Assembly (NCBI GenBank): GCA_035556555.1
Contig: DATMES010000024.1
Location: 124,001-188,000 of the forward strand
Length of the DNA stretch: 64,000 nt
Direction: 5' to 3'
Source of the DNA: Frankiaceae bacterium
GTDB lineage: Bacteria; Actinomycetota; Actinomycetes; BP-191
Below are positions 1 to 7,989 of this stretch, one piece after another. The position numbers and the translations under genes are program-made. How positions within the stretch are numbered: the stretch's first letter is position 1; each line of letters opens with the position of its first letter. Under the pieces are notes generated by a model. It was not told the origin of the DNA, ran no database searches, and was given only the letters and a program-made list of their open reading frames with translations.

Positions 1-305
1 ACCGACCCGCGCGCGAACTCGAGGAACGCCGGCACGACGTCCTCGATCCGCGGCGCGCCCGCGACCATGCCGTCGGTGATGCCGGTCAGCACCGCGATGA
101 ACGGCGGGATCGGCGAGCCAGGGTTGACCAGCGTCTGGAACTCGCCCTGCACGACCCCGCCGCGGACGCGTACGGCACCCACCTCGGTGATGGAGGAGGT
201 CGCGGGGGAGCCGCCCGTCGTCTCGAGGTCGACGACGACGAACGTCGTGTCGCGCAGGGGAGTCCCGAGCTCGTCGAACGTGCTCTGGACCGCGGTCACC
301 GTCAT
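1..305 (-). CDS. DEDDh exonuclease, DNA polymerase III epsilon (DnaQ)-like, 5' part only
   Basis: Reading leftwards from an ATG at 305, the frame stays open to the window edge (about 101 codons). It contains [11 protein letters not shown], the ExoI motif of DEDD exonucleases with the two metal-binding acids (DxE), followed by [12 protein letters not shown] and [24 protein letters not shown], all typical of DnaQ-type 3'-5' proofreading exonucleases. ExoII and ExoIII motifs and the C-terminus lie beyond the left edge, so I cannot tell whether this is a stand-alone epsilon-like exonuclease or the common actinobacterial fusion to a UvrC-type GIY-YIG nuclease. It is transcribed divergently from the secreted-protein cassette on the right. 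Confidence 0.85.
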   Translation of the reverse strand, partial: MTVTAVQSTFDELGTPLRDTTFVVVDLETTGGSPATSSITEVGAVRVRGGVVQGEFQTLVNPGSPIPPFIAVLTGITDGMVAGAPRIEDVVPAFLEFARGS

Positions 306-425
306 GCCTGGCGACGCTAGAAGGGGGGTGTGACAAGTTTGCGGCGCCGCGCCGACGGATGGTTCGCGAGCCCGGGCGAGGGCTCACCCGATGTTCTCCG
401 ACTACGTGCGGGAATAGGGCGCCGC

Positions 426-445
426 GTGGCGCGGACACGCGCCAC
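426..445. promoter_or_regulatory. Perfect 8-bp inverted repeat in the divergent promoter region
   Basis: GTGGCGCG (426-433), a 4-base loop and CGCGCCAC (438-445) form a perfect dyad in the 306-552 gap between the exonuclease and the secreted-protein cassette. It ends 5 bp before a predicted -35 box (451-456), so an operator for a repressor is plausible. A transcript hairpin is less likely because the site lies upstream of both flanking genes. Confidence 0.4.
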
Positions 446-450
446 GGGCC

Positions 451-479
451 TTGACGCATTAATGGCCCTTCGCTACGTT
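451..479 (+). promoter_or_regulatory. Predicted sigma70-type promoter of the secreted-protein cassette
   Basis: TTGACG at 451-456 and TACGTT at 474-479 are separated by 17 bp, a good match to actinobacterial housekeeping promoters (TTGACN, TANNNT). Transcription would begin near 486, about 65 nt before the TTG start at 553. The local sequence is richer in A/T (GCATTAATGG) than its surroundings. Confidence 0.55.
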
Positions 480-552
480 CTGCCGCCATCAGGTACACGT
501 TGTCCTACTCGGCCCCCAAGGCCCGATGAACGCAACGAACGGGGGAACGTCC

Positions 553-948
553 TTGCGTGCCATTTCCGCGGCTGCCCTAGGGGCAGCCGCTTTGTTGTGT
601 CCGGCTACGCCAGTGTCAGCGTTCACGGTGCCACTCGGCATCGACGCCGTCGTCCATGTCGATCCGGACTTCACGGCCTGCGCCACGGTGACGGCTGATG
701 ACGGCACCGTGTTCGCCGGGACGTTCACCGCCGTCGGCTATATGCAAGGCCCCGGCACGAAGGCCGCGACGGTCCGCGGTGCCACTCCCGTCAGCGGCGC
801 CGGTTTCTGGTACGGCTGCATCTCCGGGGCATATTCCGGAGCGACCGTGGGCGAGGCGAAGTACGTGCTGAACGCGCATGGCGAGACCGGTGACGTCGCC
901 GTCGTCATCCAATGTGTAATCAACCGCGGGTCTTTGACGTGTGTCTGA
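553..948 (+). CDS. Small secreted Cys-rich protein, paralogue 1 of the cassette
   Basis: 131 aa, function unknown. I start it at TTG 553 because the ribosome-binding block gaacgggggaacg (538-550) lies just upstream. The same 13 bases precede the paralogue at 1944. An in-frame ATG at 526 would place this block inside the gene. An N-terminal signal peptide ends near PATPVSA. The mature part has four cysteines (ACATV, FWYGC, VIQC, LTCV), a GPGT turn and the ending GDVAVVIQCVINRGSLTC, which aligns with the 1944 and 2345 products. Probably an extracellular all-beta domain with two disulfides. First gene of a four-gene run with a predicted promoter at 451-479. No family recognised. Confidence 0.7.
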   Translation: MRAISAAALGAAALLCPATPVSAFTVPLGIDAVVHVDPDFTACATVTADDGTVFAGTFTAVGYMQGPGTKAATVRGATPVSGAGFWYGCISGAYSGATVGEAKYVLNAHGETGDVAVVIQCVINRGSLTCV

Positions 949-1018
949 CACGCGCCGCCGTGACGGACACGGAGCAACGGCCGGAGTTCGCTTGATTCAC
1001 CGCGATGGGGGAGTTGCC

Positions 1019-1915
1019 ATGTGCCGGCTGCGAACGGCGTTGGTGCTGCTGTTGCCGGGCGTGCTGATGCTCCCTGCGCCGGCCACGTCTGCCGCGCCAG
1101 GCGTGACGATGGCGGGGGTCACGACGATCACCGGGACCCGGCCCGGGTACGCCGACGTTCGCGTGCCGCGCACGGTCACGGTCGACACGTCGTTCGACGG
1201 TGGCCGTGATCTCGCCGTGTCGGGAGCCGGTGCGCTCACGGCGTTCGTGCTGGTCGGCACCGACGCGCGTACGCGCGGCTTCACCCTCGCGGGCGGCGCC
1301 GCGGTGGTGAGCGGACAGGCCGAACGTTTCCTGATGCCGGTGCCGGAGTGGCCCGCTCTCGGCGGCGGGACCTACGAGGACACGAAGACGTATGCGAACT
1401 CCACGAAGCTGCCGGGGGGCTCGTACCGCCTCTATTACGTGTCCACGAGTCGCGGCGCCATCTCACTGCGCCTACCCGGTCTGCCTGGGCGCACCACTGT
1501 CCGGCCTGGCGGAAGGGTGACCGCGAAGGTCGCCCCGCCCGACCATGAGCTGACGGGCACACCCGCCCGCGAGAACGTGTTCGTCGCGTCCACGACCGAG
1601 AAGATGACACGGCGAGGGTTCGCGCTCCAGGTTCTGCATTCACGGCTCGAGGCCGAAGCCGCCTGGCAGCTGGTGATGTGTCACAACAATCCGGCCGAGT
1701 CGGCCGCGGAACCACTGCGCGACGCACCCGGTTGTCCTGCGGGCGAGAAGCACACCCTGGTCAATCATCGTTACCCCGGCATCGACCCGGACACGAAGAT
1801 GTTCGTGCAGGCATATGCGGGCCTACCGGCCGGCGAACACGGTTTGAGCGCCATCTTCACGAACGAAGGGCGCGCCACCGCCATCGGTTACTCCACCTTA
1901 TGGCTGGAGTACTGA
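1019..1915 (+). CDS. Secreted protein of unknown function
   Basis: 298 aa. ATG 1019 is chosen over an upstream in-frame start at 941 because GGGGGAG sits just ahead of it and the signal peptide (CRLRTALVLLLPGVLMLP, cleaved near ATSAA) begins there. The mature protein is predicted mainly beta: VDTSFDGGRDLAVSGAGALTAF, GGSYRLYYVSTSRGAISLRLPG, then a C-terminal part with two cysteines (VMCHNNPAE, APGCPAGEKH) and QAYAGLPAGEHGLSAIF. It lies between two of the Cys-rich paralogues but is not obviously related to them. Codon use is less GC-biased than in neighbouring housekeeping genes. I recognise no catalytic motif, and no function can be assigned. Confidence 0.7.
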   Translation: MCRLRTALVLLLPGVLMLPAPATSAAPGVTMAGVTTITGTRPGYADVRVPRTVTVDTSFDGGRDLAVSGAGALTAFVLVGTDARTRGFTLAGGAAVVSGQAERFLMPVPEWPALGGGTYEDTKTYANSTKLPGGSYRLYYVSTSRGAISLRLPGLPGRTTVRPGGRVTAKVAPPDHELTGTPARENVFVASTTEKMTRRGFALQVLHSRLEAEAAWQLVMCHNNPAESAAEPLRDAPGCPAGEKHTLVNHRYPGIDPDTKMFVQAYAGLPAGEHGLSAIFTNEGRATAIGYSTLWLEY

Positions 1916-1943
1916 GCAGACATTCCAAGAACGGGGGAACGAC

Positions 1944-2348
1944 GTGCGCGGAGCTCTGACGCGCGCCGCAGTCGCCATCGCGCTGGTCGCGGTTCCGCTC
2001 TCCGAAGCGGGGGCGACGCGGGCGAGATTCGGCGCCGACGGCGCGATCACCGTCTACGACGACATGGGCGCTTGCGCGGTGCTGGAGTTCGATCAGCCCG
2101 TCACCGGAAGTGGCCAGCTCACGAGTGACGGGGTCGTCAACGGACCAGGCACGATCACCGCTCCCGTAGCGGGTGCCCAGCCCGTCGTGCTCGTCGGGGC
2201 GACGTCGTGGTACGGGTGCCTGCCGGACTCCTACGCCGGTGCGGCGACCGGGGCGGCGACCTACCAGCTGACCGCGACGACGACGGCAGGCGACTACGCC
2301 GAGGTTCTCGTGTGCACGGTCCGGCTCGGGTGGGTGACGTGCCGATGA
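1944..2348 (+). CDS. Small secreted Cys-rich protein, paralogue 2
   Basis: 134 aa from GTG 1944, with the block gaacgggggaacg at 1929-1941 as ribosome-binding site. Signal peptide MRGALTRAAVAIALVAVPLSEAGA, then a mature domain with four cysteines: ACAVLEF, SWYGCLP, EVLVC and WVTCR. The stretch GPGT...WYGC...YAGAATGAATYQLTA...GDYAEVLVC matches paralogue 1 closely and paralogue 3 at its C-terminal half. Its stop overlaps the start of the next gene (ATGA), so the two are translationally coupled. Function unknown; an extracellular disulfide-stabilised beta domain is inferred. Confidence 0.72.
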   Translation: MRGALTRAAVAIALVAVPLSEAGATRARFGADGAITVYDDMGACAVLEFDQPVTGSGQLTSDGVVNGPGTITAPVAGAQPVVLVGATSWYGCLPDSYAGAATGAATYQLTATTTAGDYAEVLVCTVRLGWVTCR

Positions 2349-2770
2349 GGCGGCGACTCCCGGCGGTCGTAGCGATCATGCTCGCGGCTTCGGCGGCGCC
2401 GGCGTTCGGCGTCGGCGTCAACGTCCGTGGCGGCCCGGTCGGCTACGACGTCGACGACACCGGTGAGGCCTGCTTCACGCACGTCACGAGGGGCTCGGTC
2501 CAGGCTGTCGCGACCGCGGTCGGGCTCGTCACGGTGGGGCCGCTCGAGGAGCTCATGACGATCCACACGACGCGGGGCACTCAGCCGACACGCATCACCG
2601 ACGTCGCGGATCGGACGACGAAGGACTACGTCTTCGTCTGTGTCGGTGGCACCGGCCGCCGCGTGGTCGGGGGAAGCGTCGTGTTCACGTTCACCGCGCA
2701 CGGCACGACGAGCGACCTCGCCGAGGTGCTGGTCTGCCGCTACACCTACGCCGGGCCGCACTGCACCTGA
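2345..2770 (+). CDS. Small secreted Cys-rich protein, paralogue 3
   Basis: 141 aa from ATG 2345, overlapping the preceding stop by 4 bases. Signal peptide MRRRLPAVVAIMLAASAAPAFG. Four cysteines in the mature part (EACFTH, VFVCVGG, EVLVCRY, PHCT). The C-terminal TFTAHGTTSDLAEVLVC is clearly the counterpart of TYQLTATTTAGDYAEVLVC in paralogue 2, while the middle has diverged and lost the WYGC motif. Last gene of the cassette; the next gene is convergent and only 2 bp away. Function unknown. Confidence 0.7.
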   Translation: MRRRLPAVVAIMLAASAAPAFGVGVNVRGGPVGYDVDDTGEACFTHVTRGSVQAVATAVGLVTVGPLEELMTIHTTRGTQPTRITDVADRTTKDYVFVCVGGTGRRVVGGSVVFTFTAHGTTSDLAEVLVCRYTYAGPHCT

Positions 2771-2772
2771 CG

Positions 2773-2979
2773 TCAGTCCTCGGGGCTGGTCACGCGCACG
2801 CGGACGGTCGCGATCGTTCCGAACACCGCCACGAGCGCGGTCAGCACGGCGACGAGCAGACCCGCGGCGGGACCGGCGGCGACATGCGTGCCGGCACCGG
2901 CTACGGCACCCGCCCCGACACCCGCCAGAGCGGCGGTGGCGGCGCAGGTCCGTGCCTCGTTCAGGGACATCCGGGTCAT
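2773..2979 (-). CDS. Small membrane protein, hypothetical
   Basis: 68 aa with two predicted membrane helices (TCAATAALAGVGAGAVAGAG and GPAAGLLVAVLTALVAVFGTIATVRV) and charged ends (MTRMSLNEAR, TSPED). On the reverse strand an AAGGGAGGG ribosome-binding site lies just ahead of the ATG, which supports a real gene. It converges on the secreted cassette and diverges from the carboxyltransferase gene. No family recognised. Confidence 0.5.
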   Translation of the reverse strand: MTRMSLNEARTCAATAALAGVGAGAVAGAGTHVAAGPAAGLLVAVLTALVAVFGTIATVRVRVTSPED

Positions 2980-3078
2980 CGGGGATCCCTCCCTTCCACC
3001 CCTTCGTTCTGCCCGCGCAACGGCCGCTCCTGCGCCGCCGCCGCGTGATCTGGCTCACAGGGTGAGAGGCTGCGGGCC

Positions 3079-4644
3079 ATGACGGACGAGACGTTGCGCG
3101 ACGTCGCCGCCGCGCTGGCCGAACGCCGCGCCGACGCGTTGCGCATGGGCGGCGACGACCTGGTCGAGCGGCAGCACTCCCTCGGCAAGCTGACGGTGCG
3201 CGAGCGCCTCGAGCTGCTGTTCGACCAGGGGACGTTCGTGGAGTCGGGGCTGCTGGCCGGCGCGGTCGACTCGCCGCAGTCGCAGGGCAAGCGCACGCCC
3301 GCCGACGGCTGCGTCACGGGCGTCGGCGAGGTCGACGGGCGCAAGGTCACGGTGATCGCGTACGACTTCACGGTCCTGGCCGGCTCGATCGGCCTGCACG
3401 GCGAGCGCAAGGCGGCACGGGCGCGCGAGATGGCGGTACGCCACGGCATGCCGATCGTCTACCTGCTCGACTCCGCCGGCGCGCGCGTGACGGAGTCGGT
3501 GGGGGCTGCGTTCGCGGGGGCGGGCGACCTGTTCCGCGAGCTGACGACGATGAGCGGCGCGGTGCCGCAGGTCGCCGCGATGATGGGCCCCTGCTCGGCG
3601 GGGACGGCGTACATCCCGGCGCTCTGCGACTTCGTGCCGATGGTCAAGGGCACGTCGTCGATGGCGCTGGCGGGCGTGCACCTCGTCCGCGCCGCGACGG
3701 GCGAGGAGGTCACCGAGGAGGAGATGGGCGGCAGCGCCGTCCATAACAAGATCAGCGGCGTCGCCGACCGCGAGGCGGCCGACGACCCGTCCTGCCTCGC
3801 GATGGTGCGCGACTACCTGTCGTACCTGCCGTCGAAGTACGGCGACCCTGTCCCGCTGCGTGCCACCGAGGACCCGAGTGACCGCCGGTGCGAGGAGCTG
3901 TACGACATCGTTCCCGCCGAGAACCGCAAGGCCTACGACATGCGCCGCGTCCTCAAGGTCCTCGCCGACGACGGCGAGTTCTTCCCGATGAAGCCCGACT
4001 GGGCCCGCTCGGTCATCACCGGCTTCGCGCGGTTCGGCGGGCGGACGGCGGGCGTCGTCGCGTCACAGCCGATGCACATGGGCGGCGCGCTCGACATGCA
4101 CTCCGCCGACAAGGCCGCGCGCTTCGTCAACCTCTGCGACTCGTTCGAGGTGCCGCTCGTCTTCCTGGTCGACGTGCCCGGCTTCCTCGTCGGCAAGAAG
4201 GTCGAGCACGACGGCATCATCAGGCACGGCGCGAAGATGCTCTACAACGTCTCCGAGGCCACGGTCCCGAAGGTCACCGTGGTGCTGCGGAAGGCGTACG
4301 GCGCCGGCTACTTCGTCATGGCGGGGCGCGCGTACGAGGCCGACCGGCTGCTCGCCTGGCCGACCGCGGAGTTCTCGGTGATGGGGCCCGAGGGGGCGGT
4401 CAACATCCTGTTCCGCAAGCAGCTCGCGGCGGCCGGGGACGACGAGGCGCGCGAGGCGCTGCGCGCGCAGCTCGTGGCGGGGATCAAGCAGAGCATCGAC
4501 CCGTACCTCGCCGCGAAGATGGGCTTCGTCGACGACCTCATCGACCCGGCCGACACGCGCCGGCACATCTGCCACGCGCTGGAGGTGTCCGCGGGCAAGC
4601 GGATTCTGCGGCCGCACCGCAAGCGCGGCGTCACACCGGTCTAG
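3079..4644 (+). CDS. Acyl-CoA carboxylase carboxyltransferase (beta) subunit
   Basis: 521 aa, usual length for the propionyl/acetyl/methylcrotonyl-CoA carboxylase beta subunit. It transfers a carboxyl group from biotin-carboxyl carrier protein to an acyl-CoA. The crotonase-fold halves are visible: N-terminal GKLTVRERLELLFDQGTF and LLDSAGARVTESVG (acyl-CoA side, GA oxyanion region), C-terminal VFLVDVPGFLVGKKVEHDGI and RKAYGAGYFVMAGRAYEAD (biotin side). GAGTGAGAGG-type spacing precedes ATG 3079. No biotin carboxylase/carrier (alpha) gene is in the window, so the substrate cannot be fixed. Possible roles are fatty-acid precursor supply or branched amino-acid breakdown. Confidence 0.93.
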   Translation: MTDETLRDVAAALAERRADALRMGGDDLVERQHSLGKLTVRERLELLFDQGTFVESGLLAGAVDSPQSQGKRTPADGCVTGVGEVDGRKVTVIAYDFTVLAGSIGLHGERKAARAREMAVRHGMPIVYLLDSAGARVTESVGAAFAGAGDLFRELTTMSGAVPQVAAMMGPCSAGTAYIPALCDFVPMVKGTSSMALAGVHLVRAATGEEVTEEEMGGSAVHNKISGVADREAADDPSCLAMVRDYLSYLPSKYGDPVPLRATEDPSDRRCEELYDIVPAENRKAYDMRRVLKVLADDGEFFPMKPDWARSVITGFARFGGRTAGVVASQPMHMGGALDMHSADKAARFVNLCDSFEVPLVFLVDVPGFLVGKKVEHDGIIRHGAKMLYNVSEATVPKVTVVLRKAYGAGYFVMAGRAYEADRLLAWPTAEFSVMGPEGAVNILFRKQLAAAGDDEAREALRAQLVAGIKQSIDPYLAAKMGFVDDLIDPADTRRHICHALEVSAGKRILRPHRKRGVTPV

Positions 4645-5062
4645 TAGCGAAACGGGGGCCGGGTGCACGGAGCGTGACCGTGGCTCGCTCGCCGGGCCAC
4701 CCCTTGCCCGATCGGGGTGCGTTTTGCTCCTTTTCACCGCACGGACCGCAACCCGGAGCCTTTTCCCATCCTGACGTGCCGAGGCGCTGGGAGTACGCTC
4801 TGCCACCGGCGTTTCCGTGCTGGAACGCCATTCCGGAACCGTAGAACCCGGCCGGGCTCGCTCCGGGGCCGGTCCTGGGCGAACCTTGCACTTCAGGCGC
4901 CGGTCTCCCCGCGTGGCGATCTTCGGAGTTCGGCCGGCGAGACACCCGGCGGACGGTCGTGGACCCTCCGATGACCAACCACGATGGAAAAGGCTCCCGG
5001 TTGCGACGTGACGGCGGAGGCGTCACCGCGGGTGATCGCGGGTGCCGTTGCGCCAAGCCCTG
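4645..5062. other. Gene-poor gap holding a short dispersed repeat copy
   Basis: About 420 bp without a convincing ORF. It includes T-rich patches (TTTTGCTCCTTTT near 4724) unusual for this chromosome. A segment at about 4876-4928 (CTGGGCGAACCTTGCACTTC..., then GGCGCCGGTCTC and GCGTGGCGATCTTC) aligns over some 50 bp with 25257-25311. I see no tRNA or clear terminator here. Confidence 0.5.
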
Positions 5063-5302
5063 CTAGTCCTTGGGCAGGTCGTCCAGCCAGTACGGGTGCT
5101 CGGCCGTGGAGTGCTCCCGCCGCCAGTACCGCACGCCCATGACCGTGAAGCGGACGGCGAAGTAGACGACGACGCCCAGCGCGGCGTAGAGGAACCAGGT
5201 GTAGAACGCGCCGAGGAACAGCAGGATCACGAACGTCGTCGCCCAGCGGGCGTCCTTGGTCGCCCACTCCTGCCCGACGTACTTCTTCCGGCGTCTCCAC
5301 AC
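5063..5302 (-). CDS. Small membrane protein, hypothetical
   Basis: 79 aa from GTG 5302 (an in-frame GTG at 5347 would add 15 residues but reaches into the leader of the divergent gene). Basic N-terminus WRRRKKYVGQEWATKD, a hydrophobic stretch TTFVILLFLGAFYTWFLYAALGVVVYFAVRF that would make one long or two short helices, and an acidic C-terminus HPYWLDDLPKD. Probably an inner-membrane protein. Divergently placed from the acyltransferase gene at 5380. Family not recognised. Confidence 0.55.
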   Translation of the reverse strand: MWRRRKKYVGQEWATKDARWATTFVILLFLGAFYTWFLYAALGVVVYFAVRFTVMGVRYWRREHSTAEHPYWLDDLPKD

Positions 5303-5379
5303 GCGTCCATGATGCCCGGTTGGGCGCGACACGGGCCGGGGAGACACACTGTCGTCCCGCCCGGAGAGAGGATGTGGCC

Positions 5380-6768
5380 GTGCCCCGGCTGCCCGCGCTG
5401 ATGTCCCCGACGTCGTCGGTGTTCCTGTACCCGGAGTCGCGCGACCAGCCGATGCACGTCGGCGGGCTGCAGCTGTTCACGACGCCCGAGGGCGCCGGCC
5501 ACGACTACCTCACCAGCCTGTACGACGAGGCCGTCAGCACGACGGATGTCGCGCCGCTGTTCCGGCGCCGGCCCACGCGCGGGTGGAGCACGCTCGGGCA
5601 GTGGGCGTGGGCCGACGACGGCGAGATCGACCTCGAGCACCACATCCGCCACTCGGCGCTGCCGCGGCCTGGCCGCATCCGCGAGCTGCTCGCGCTGGTC
5701 TCGCGCCTGCACGGCACGCTGCTCGACCGGCACCGCCCGCTCTGGGAGACCCACCTCATCGAGGGGCTCGCCGACGGCCGGTTCGCCGTCTACGGCAAGA
5801 TCCACCACTCGGTCATGGACGGCGTCTCCGCGCTGCGCCTCACCGAGCGCAGCCTCTCCCCGGACCCCGACGCGCGCGACGTGCCACTGCCGTACGCCAA
5901 CCGCCCCCGCCGCTCCCGCAAGGACGACGACGGGCTCAGCCTGTCGTCGGTCGCGAACACACTCGGCAACGTCGTCACCGACGCCGTCGGCCTCACCCCG
6001 CGGCTGCTCTCCATCGCCGCCGGCTCGCTGCGCGACCAGGCCGCCGCGCTGCCGGGCCAGGCGCCGCGAAGCATGCTCAACGTCCCCATCACCGGCAGCC
6101 GGCGCTTCGCCGCGGACGACTGGGAGCTGGCCCGCATCCGCGCGGTCGGCAAGAAGGCCCGCTGCACGATCAACGACGTCATCCTCGCGATGTGCGCCCA
6201 CGCGCTGCGCGACTACCTCATCGAGCAGGACGCGCTGCCCGACGCGCCGCTCGTCGCGATGACGCCGGTGTCGCTGCGGACGTCCGACGACGAGGACGAC
6301 GGTGACGGCGGCGGCAACGCCGTGGGTGCCGTTCTCGTCAGCCTCGGCACGGAGATCGCCGACCCGGAGGCGCGGCTGCTCGCGATCCGCGCGTCGAGCA
6401 GGCAGGCGAAGGCGTCGTTGCAGGGGCTGTCGCAGCTCCAGATCACGGCGCTGTCGGCGGCGGTGCTCAGCCCGCTGCTCGTCAACCAGGTGCTCGGCGC
6501 GCACAGTGTCCTGCGGCCGGCGTTCAACCTCGTCATCTCGAACGTCCCCGGCCCGCAGCACCCCCTGTACTGGAACGGCGCGCGGCTCGACGGCATGTAC
6601 CCGCTGTCGATCCCGCTGGCCGGCCAGGCGCTGAACATCACGATCACGTCGTACAACGGCCGCGCGCACTTCGGCCTCACCGGCTGCCGCCGCTCGCTGC
6701 CGCACATGCAGCACCTGCTCCACGGGCTCGACGAGGGGCTCGCCGCGCTCGAGAAGGCGTTCCACTAG
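5380..6768 (+). CDS. Wax ester synthase/diacylglycerol acyltransferase (WS/DGAT)
   Basis: 462 aa from GTG 5380, preceded by GGAGAGAGG with 9-10 nt spacing; a second possible start is ATG 5401. It joins an acyl-CoA to diacylglycerol or a fatty alcohol to make storage lipid. The catalytic HHxxxDG motif is present (KIHHSVMDGVS) as is the family start LSPTSSVFLYPES-like MSPTSSVFLYPESRDQPMHVGGL. The second-domain motifs NLVISNVPGP and PLSIPLAGQALNITITSY are typical. The gene directly abuts an SCP2-hydrolase fusion gene (stop 6768, start 6769), suggesting a lipid storage/turnover pair. Confidence 0.9.
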   Translation: MPRLPALMSPTSSVFLYPESRDQPMHVGGLQLFTTPEGAGHDYLTSLYDEAVSTTDVAPLFRRRPTRGWSTLGQWAWADDGEIDLEHHIRHSALPRPGRIRELLALVSRLHGTLLDRHRPLWETHLIEGLADGRFAVYGKIHHSVMDGVSALRLTERSLSPDPDARDVPLPYANRPRRSRKDDDGLSLSSVANTLGNVVTDAVGLTPRLLSIAAGSLRDQAAALPGQAPRSMLNVPITGSRRFAADDWELARIRAVGKKARCTINDVILAMCAHALRDYLIEQDALPDAPLVAMTPVSLRTSDDEDDGDGGGNAVGAVLVSLGTEIADPEARLLAIRASSRQAKASLQGLSQLQITALSAAVLSPLLVNQVLGAHSVLRPAFNLVISNVPGPQHPLYWNGARLDGMYPLSIPLAGQALNITITSYNGRAHFGLTGCRRSLPHMQHLLHGLDEGLAALEKAFH

Positions 6769-7989
6769 ATGCCGCGTCGCAAGACCCTGGTCGACGCGGT
6801 CAGGCGCCGCGCCGCCACCGACGCGGCCGGGCTGGCCGACGTCGACGCCGTCGTGCACTTCTCGGACGGCACCACCGAGGTGTCGATACGGATCGCGCAC
6901 GGCACGGTGCACGTCCTCCCCGAGTCGGCCGTCCCGACGACGCGGATCAGCGCCGACCCCAAGACCCTCCTGAACGTCGTGGAGGGCAAGGAGAGCGGCG
7001 TCGCGGCGTTCCTCGACGGCCGGCTGAAGGTCGACGGCGACCTGTCGCTGTCGCTGCGGCTCGACGGCGTCTTCGCCGCGTCGGACGAGCGGCCCGCGCG
7101 GTTCCCGCGGTCGGCGATGGTGCAGGCGGGACGGACGCGGACGTTCCACCTGGAGGCCGGTCCCGCGGACGCGCCGCCGGTGGTGCTGCTGCACGGCCTC
7201 GGGGCGACCAACGCGTCGTTGCTGCCGACGCTCTGGGACCTCGCGGCCGACTACCGCGTCCTGGCCCCTGACCTGCCTGGACACGGCGCGTCAGCGGCGC
7301 CGTACGGCGCGTACGACGCCCGCTTCTTCGCTCGCTGGCTGGCCGCGTACCTCGACGCCGTCGGCGTCGAGACCTGCGTGCTGCTCGGCAACTCCCTCGG
7401 CGGCCGCGTCGCGCTGGAGGTCGCGCTGCTGGAGCCGACGCGCGTGAGCGGGCTGATCCTGCTGGCGCCGGCGGTGGCGTTCCGGCGGCTGCGGCAGTTC
7501 GTGCCCGTCGTACGCCTCGCGCGCTCGGAGGCGGCGGCGCTGCCGCTGCCGATGACGCGGGGGATGGCGCGGGTGACGTTGCGGCGGATGTTCTCGCAGC
7601 CCGCGCGGCTGACGGCGCAGTCGTACGACGCGGCGGCGGGCGAGTTCGTGCGCGTCTACAAGCGGGCGGCGTACCGCGTGGCGTTCTTCTCGTCGCTCAA
7701 GCAGATCTACCTCGACGACGCGTTCGGCGAGGAAGGGTTCTGGCGGCGGCTGCCGTCGCTGGCGCCGCCCGCGCTGTTCCTCTGGGGCGACCGCGACCGG
7801 CTCGTGCCGTCGGGGTTCGCGCGGCACGTCGCGGCGGCGCTGCCTGCCGCCCGGTCCGTGGTGCTGCCGGACTGCGGGCACGTACCCCAGTTCGAGCACC
7901 CCGACCGCACGCATCAGGAGGTGCGGGCGTTCCTCAGAGAGCTCGCTGGAACGGGAACGTCGCGGCGTACGCCCGCGCCCGGGGCGTGA
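6769..7989 (+). CDS. SCP2-like domain fused to alpha/beta hydrolase
   Basis: 406 aa. Residues about 1-105 resemble a sterol-carrier-protein-2 (SCP2) lipid-binding domain (DAVVHFSDGTTEVSIRIAHG, DPKTLLNVVEGKESGVAAFLDGRLKVDGDLSLSLRL). Residues about 120-395 are an alpha/beta hydrolase: HGLG oxyanion motif, nucleophile elbow GNSLGG, acid in LWGDRDRLVP and histidine in DCGHVPQFEHP, so the catalytic triad is complete. It begins on the base after the WS/DGAT stop, so the two should be co-translated. A lipase/esterase acting on the stored ester or a lipid intermediate is inferred; the substrate is unknown. Confidence 0.82.
   Translation: MPRRKTLVDAVRRRAATDAAGLADVDAVVHFSDGTTEVSIRIAHGTVHVLPESAVPTTRISADPKTLLNVVEGKESGVAAFLDGRLKVDGDLSLSLRLDGVFAASDERPARFPRSAMVQAGRTRTFHLEAGPADAPPVVLLHGLGATNASLLPTLWDLAADYRVLAPDLPGHGASAAPYGAYDARFFARWLAAYLDAVGVETCVLLGNSLGGRVALEVALLEPTRVSGLILLAPAVAFRRLRQFVPVVRLARSEAAALPLPMTRGMARVTLRRMFSQPARLTAQSYDAAAGEFVRVYKRAAYRVAFFSSLKQIYLDDAFGEEGFWRRLPSLAPPALFLWGDRDRLVPSGFARHVAAALPAARSVVLPDCGHVPQFEHPDRTHQEVRAFLRELAGTGTSRRTPAPGA

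Noticed and set aside
3888-4844. Long Arg/Ala-rich open frames overlapping the carboxyltransferase gene and similar ones across the window (for example 5227-7284, 11682-13262, 29931-32777).
   Set aside because: They are alternative-frame shadows caused by the extreme third-position GC bias. Their Arg/Pro/Ala-only composition, lack of motifs and full overlap with well-supported genes rule them out.
4645-5062. Possible tRNA or small ORFs in the gap after the carboxyltransferase gene.
   Set aside because: I found no cloverleaf or conserved T-loop (GGTTCRA), and the short ORFs lack ribosome-binding sites and sensible composition.
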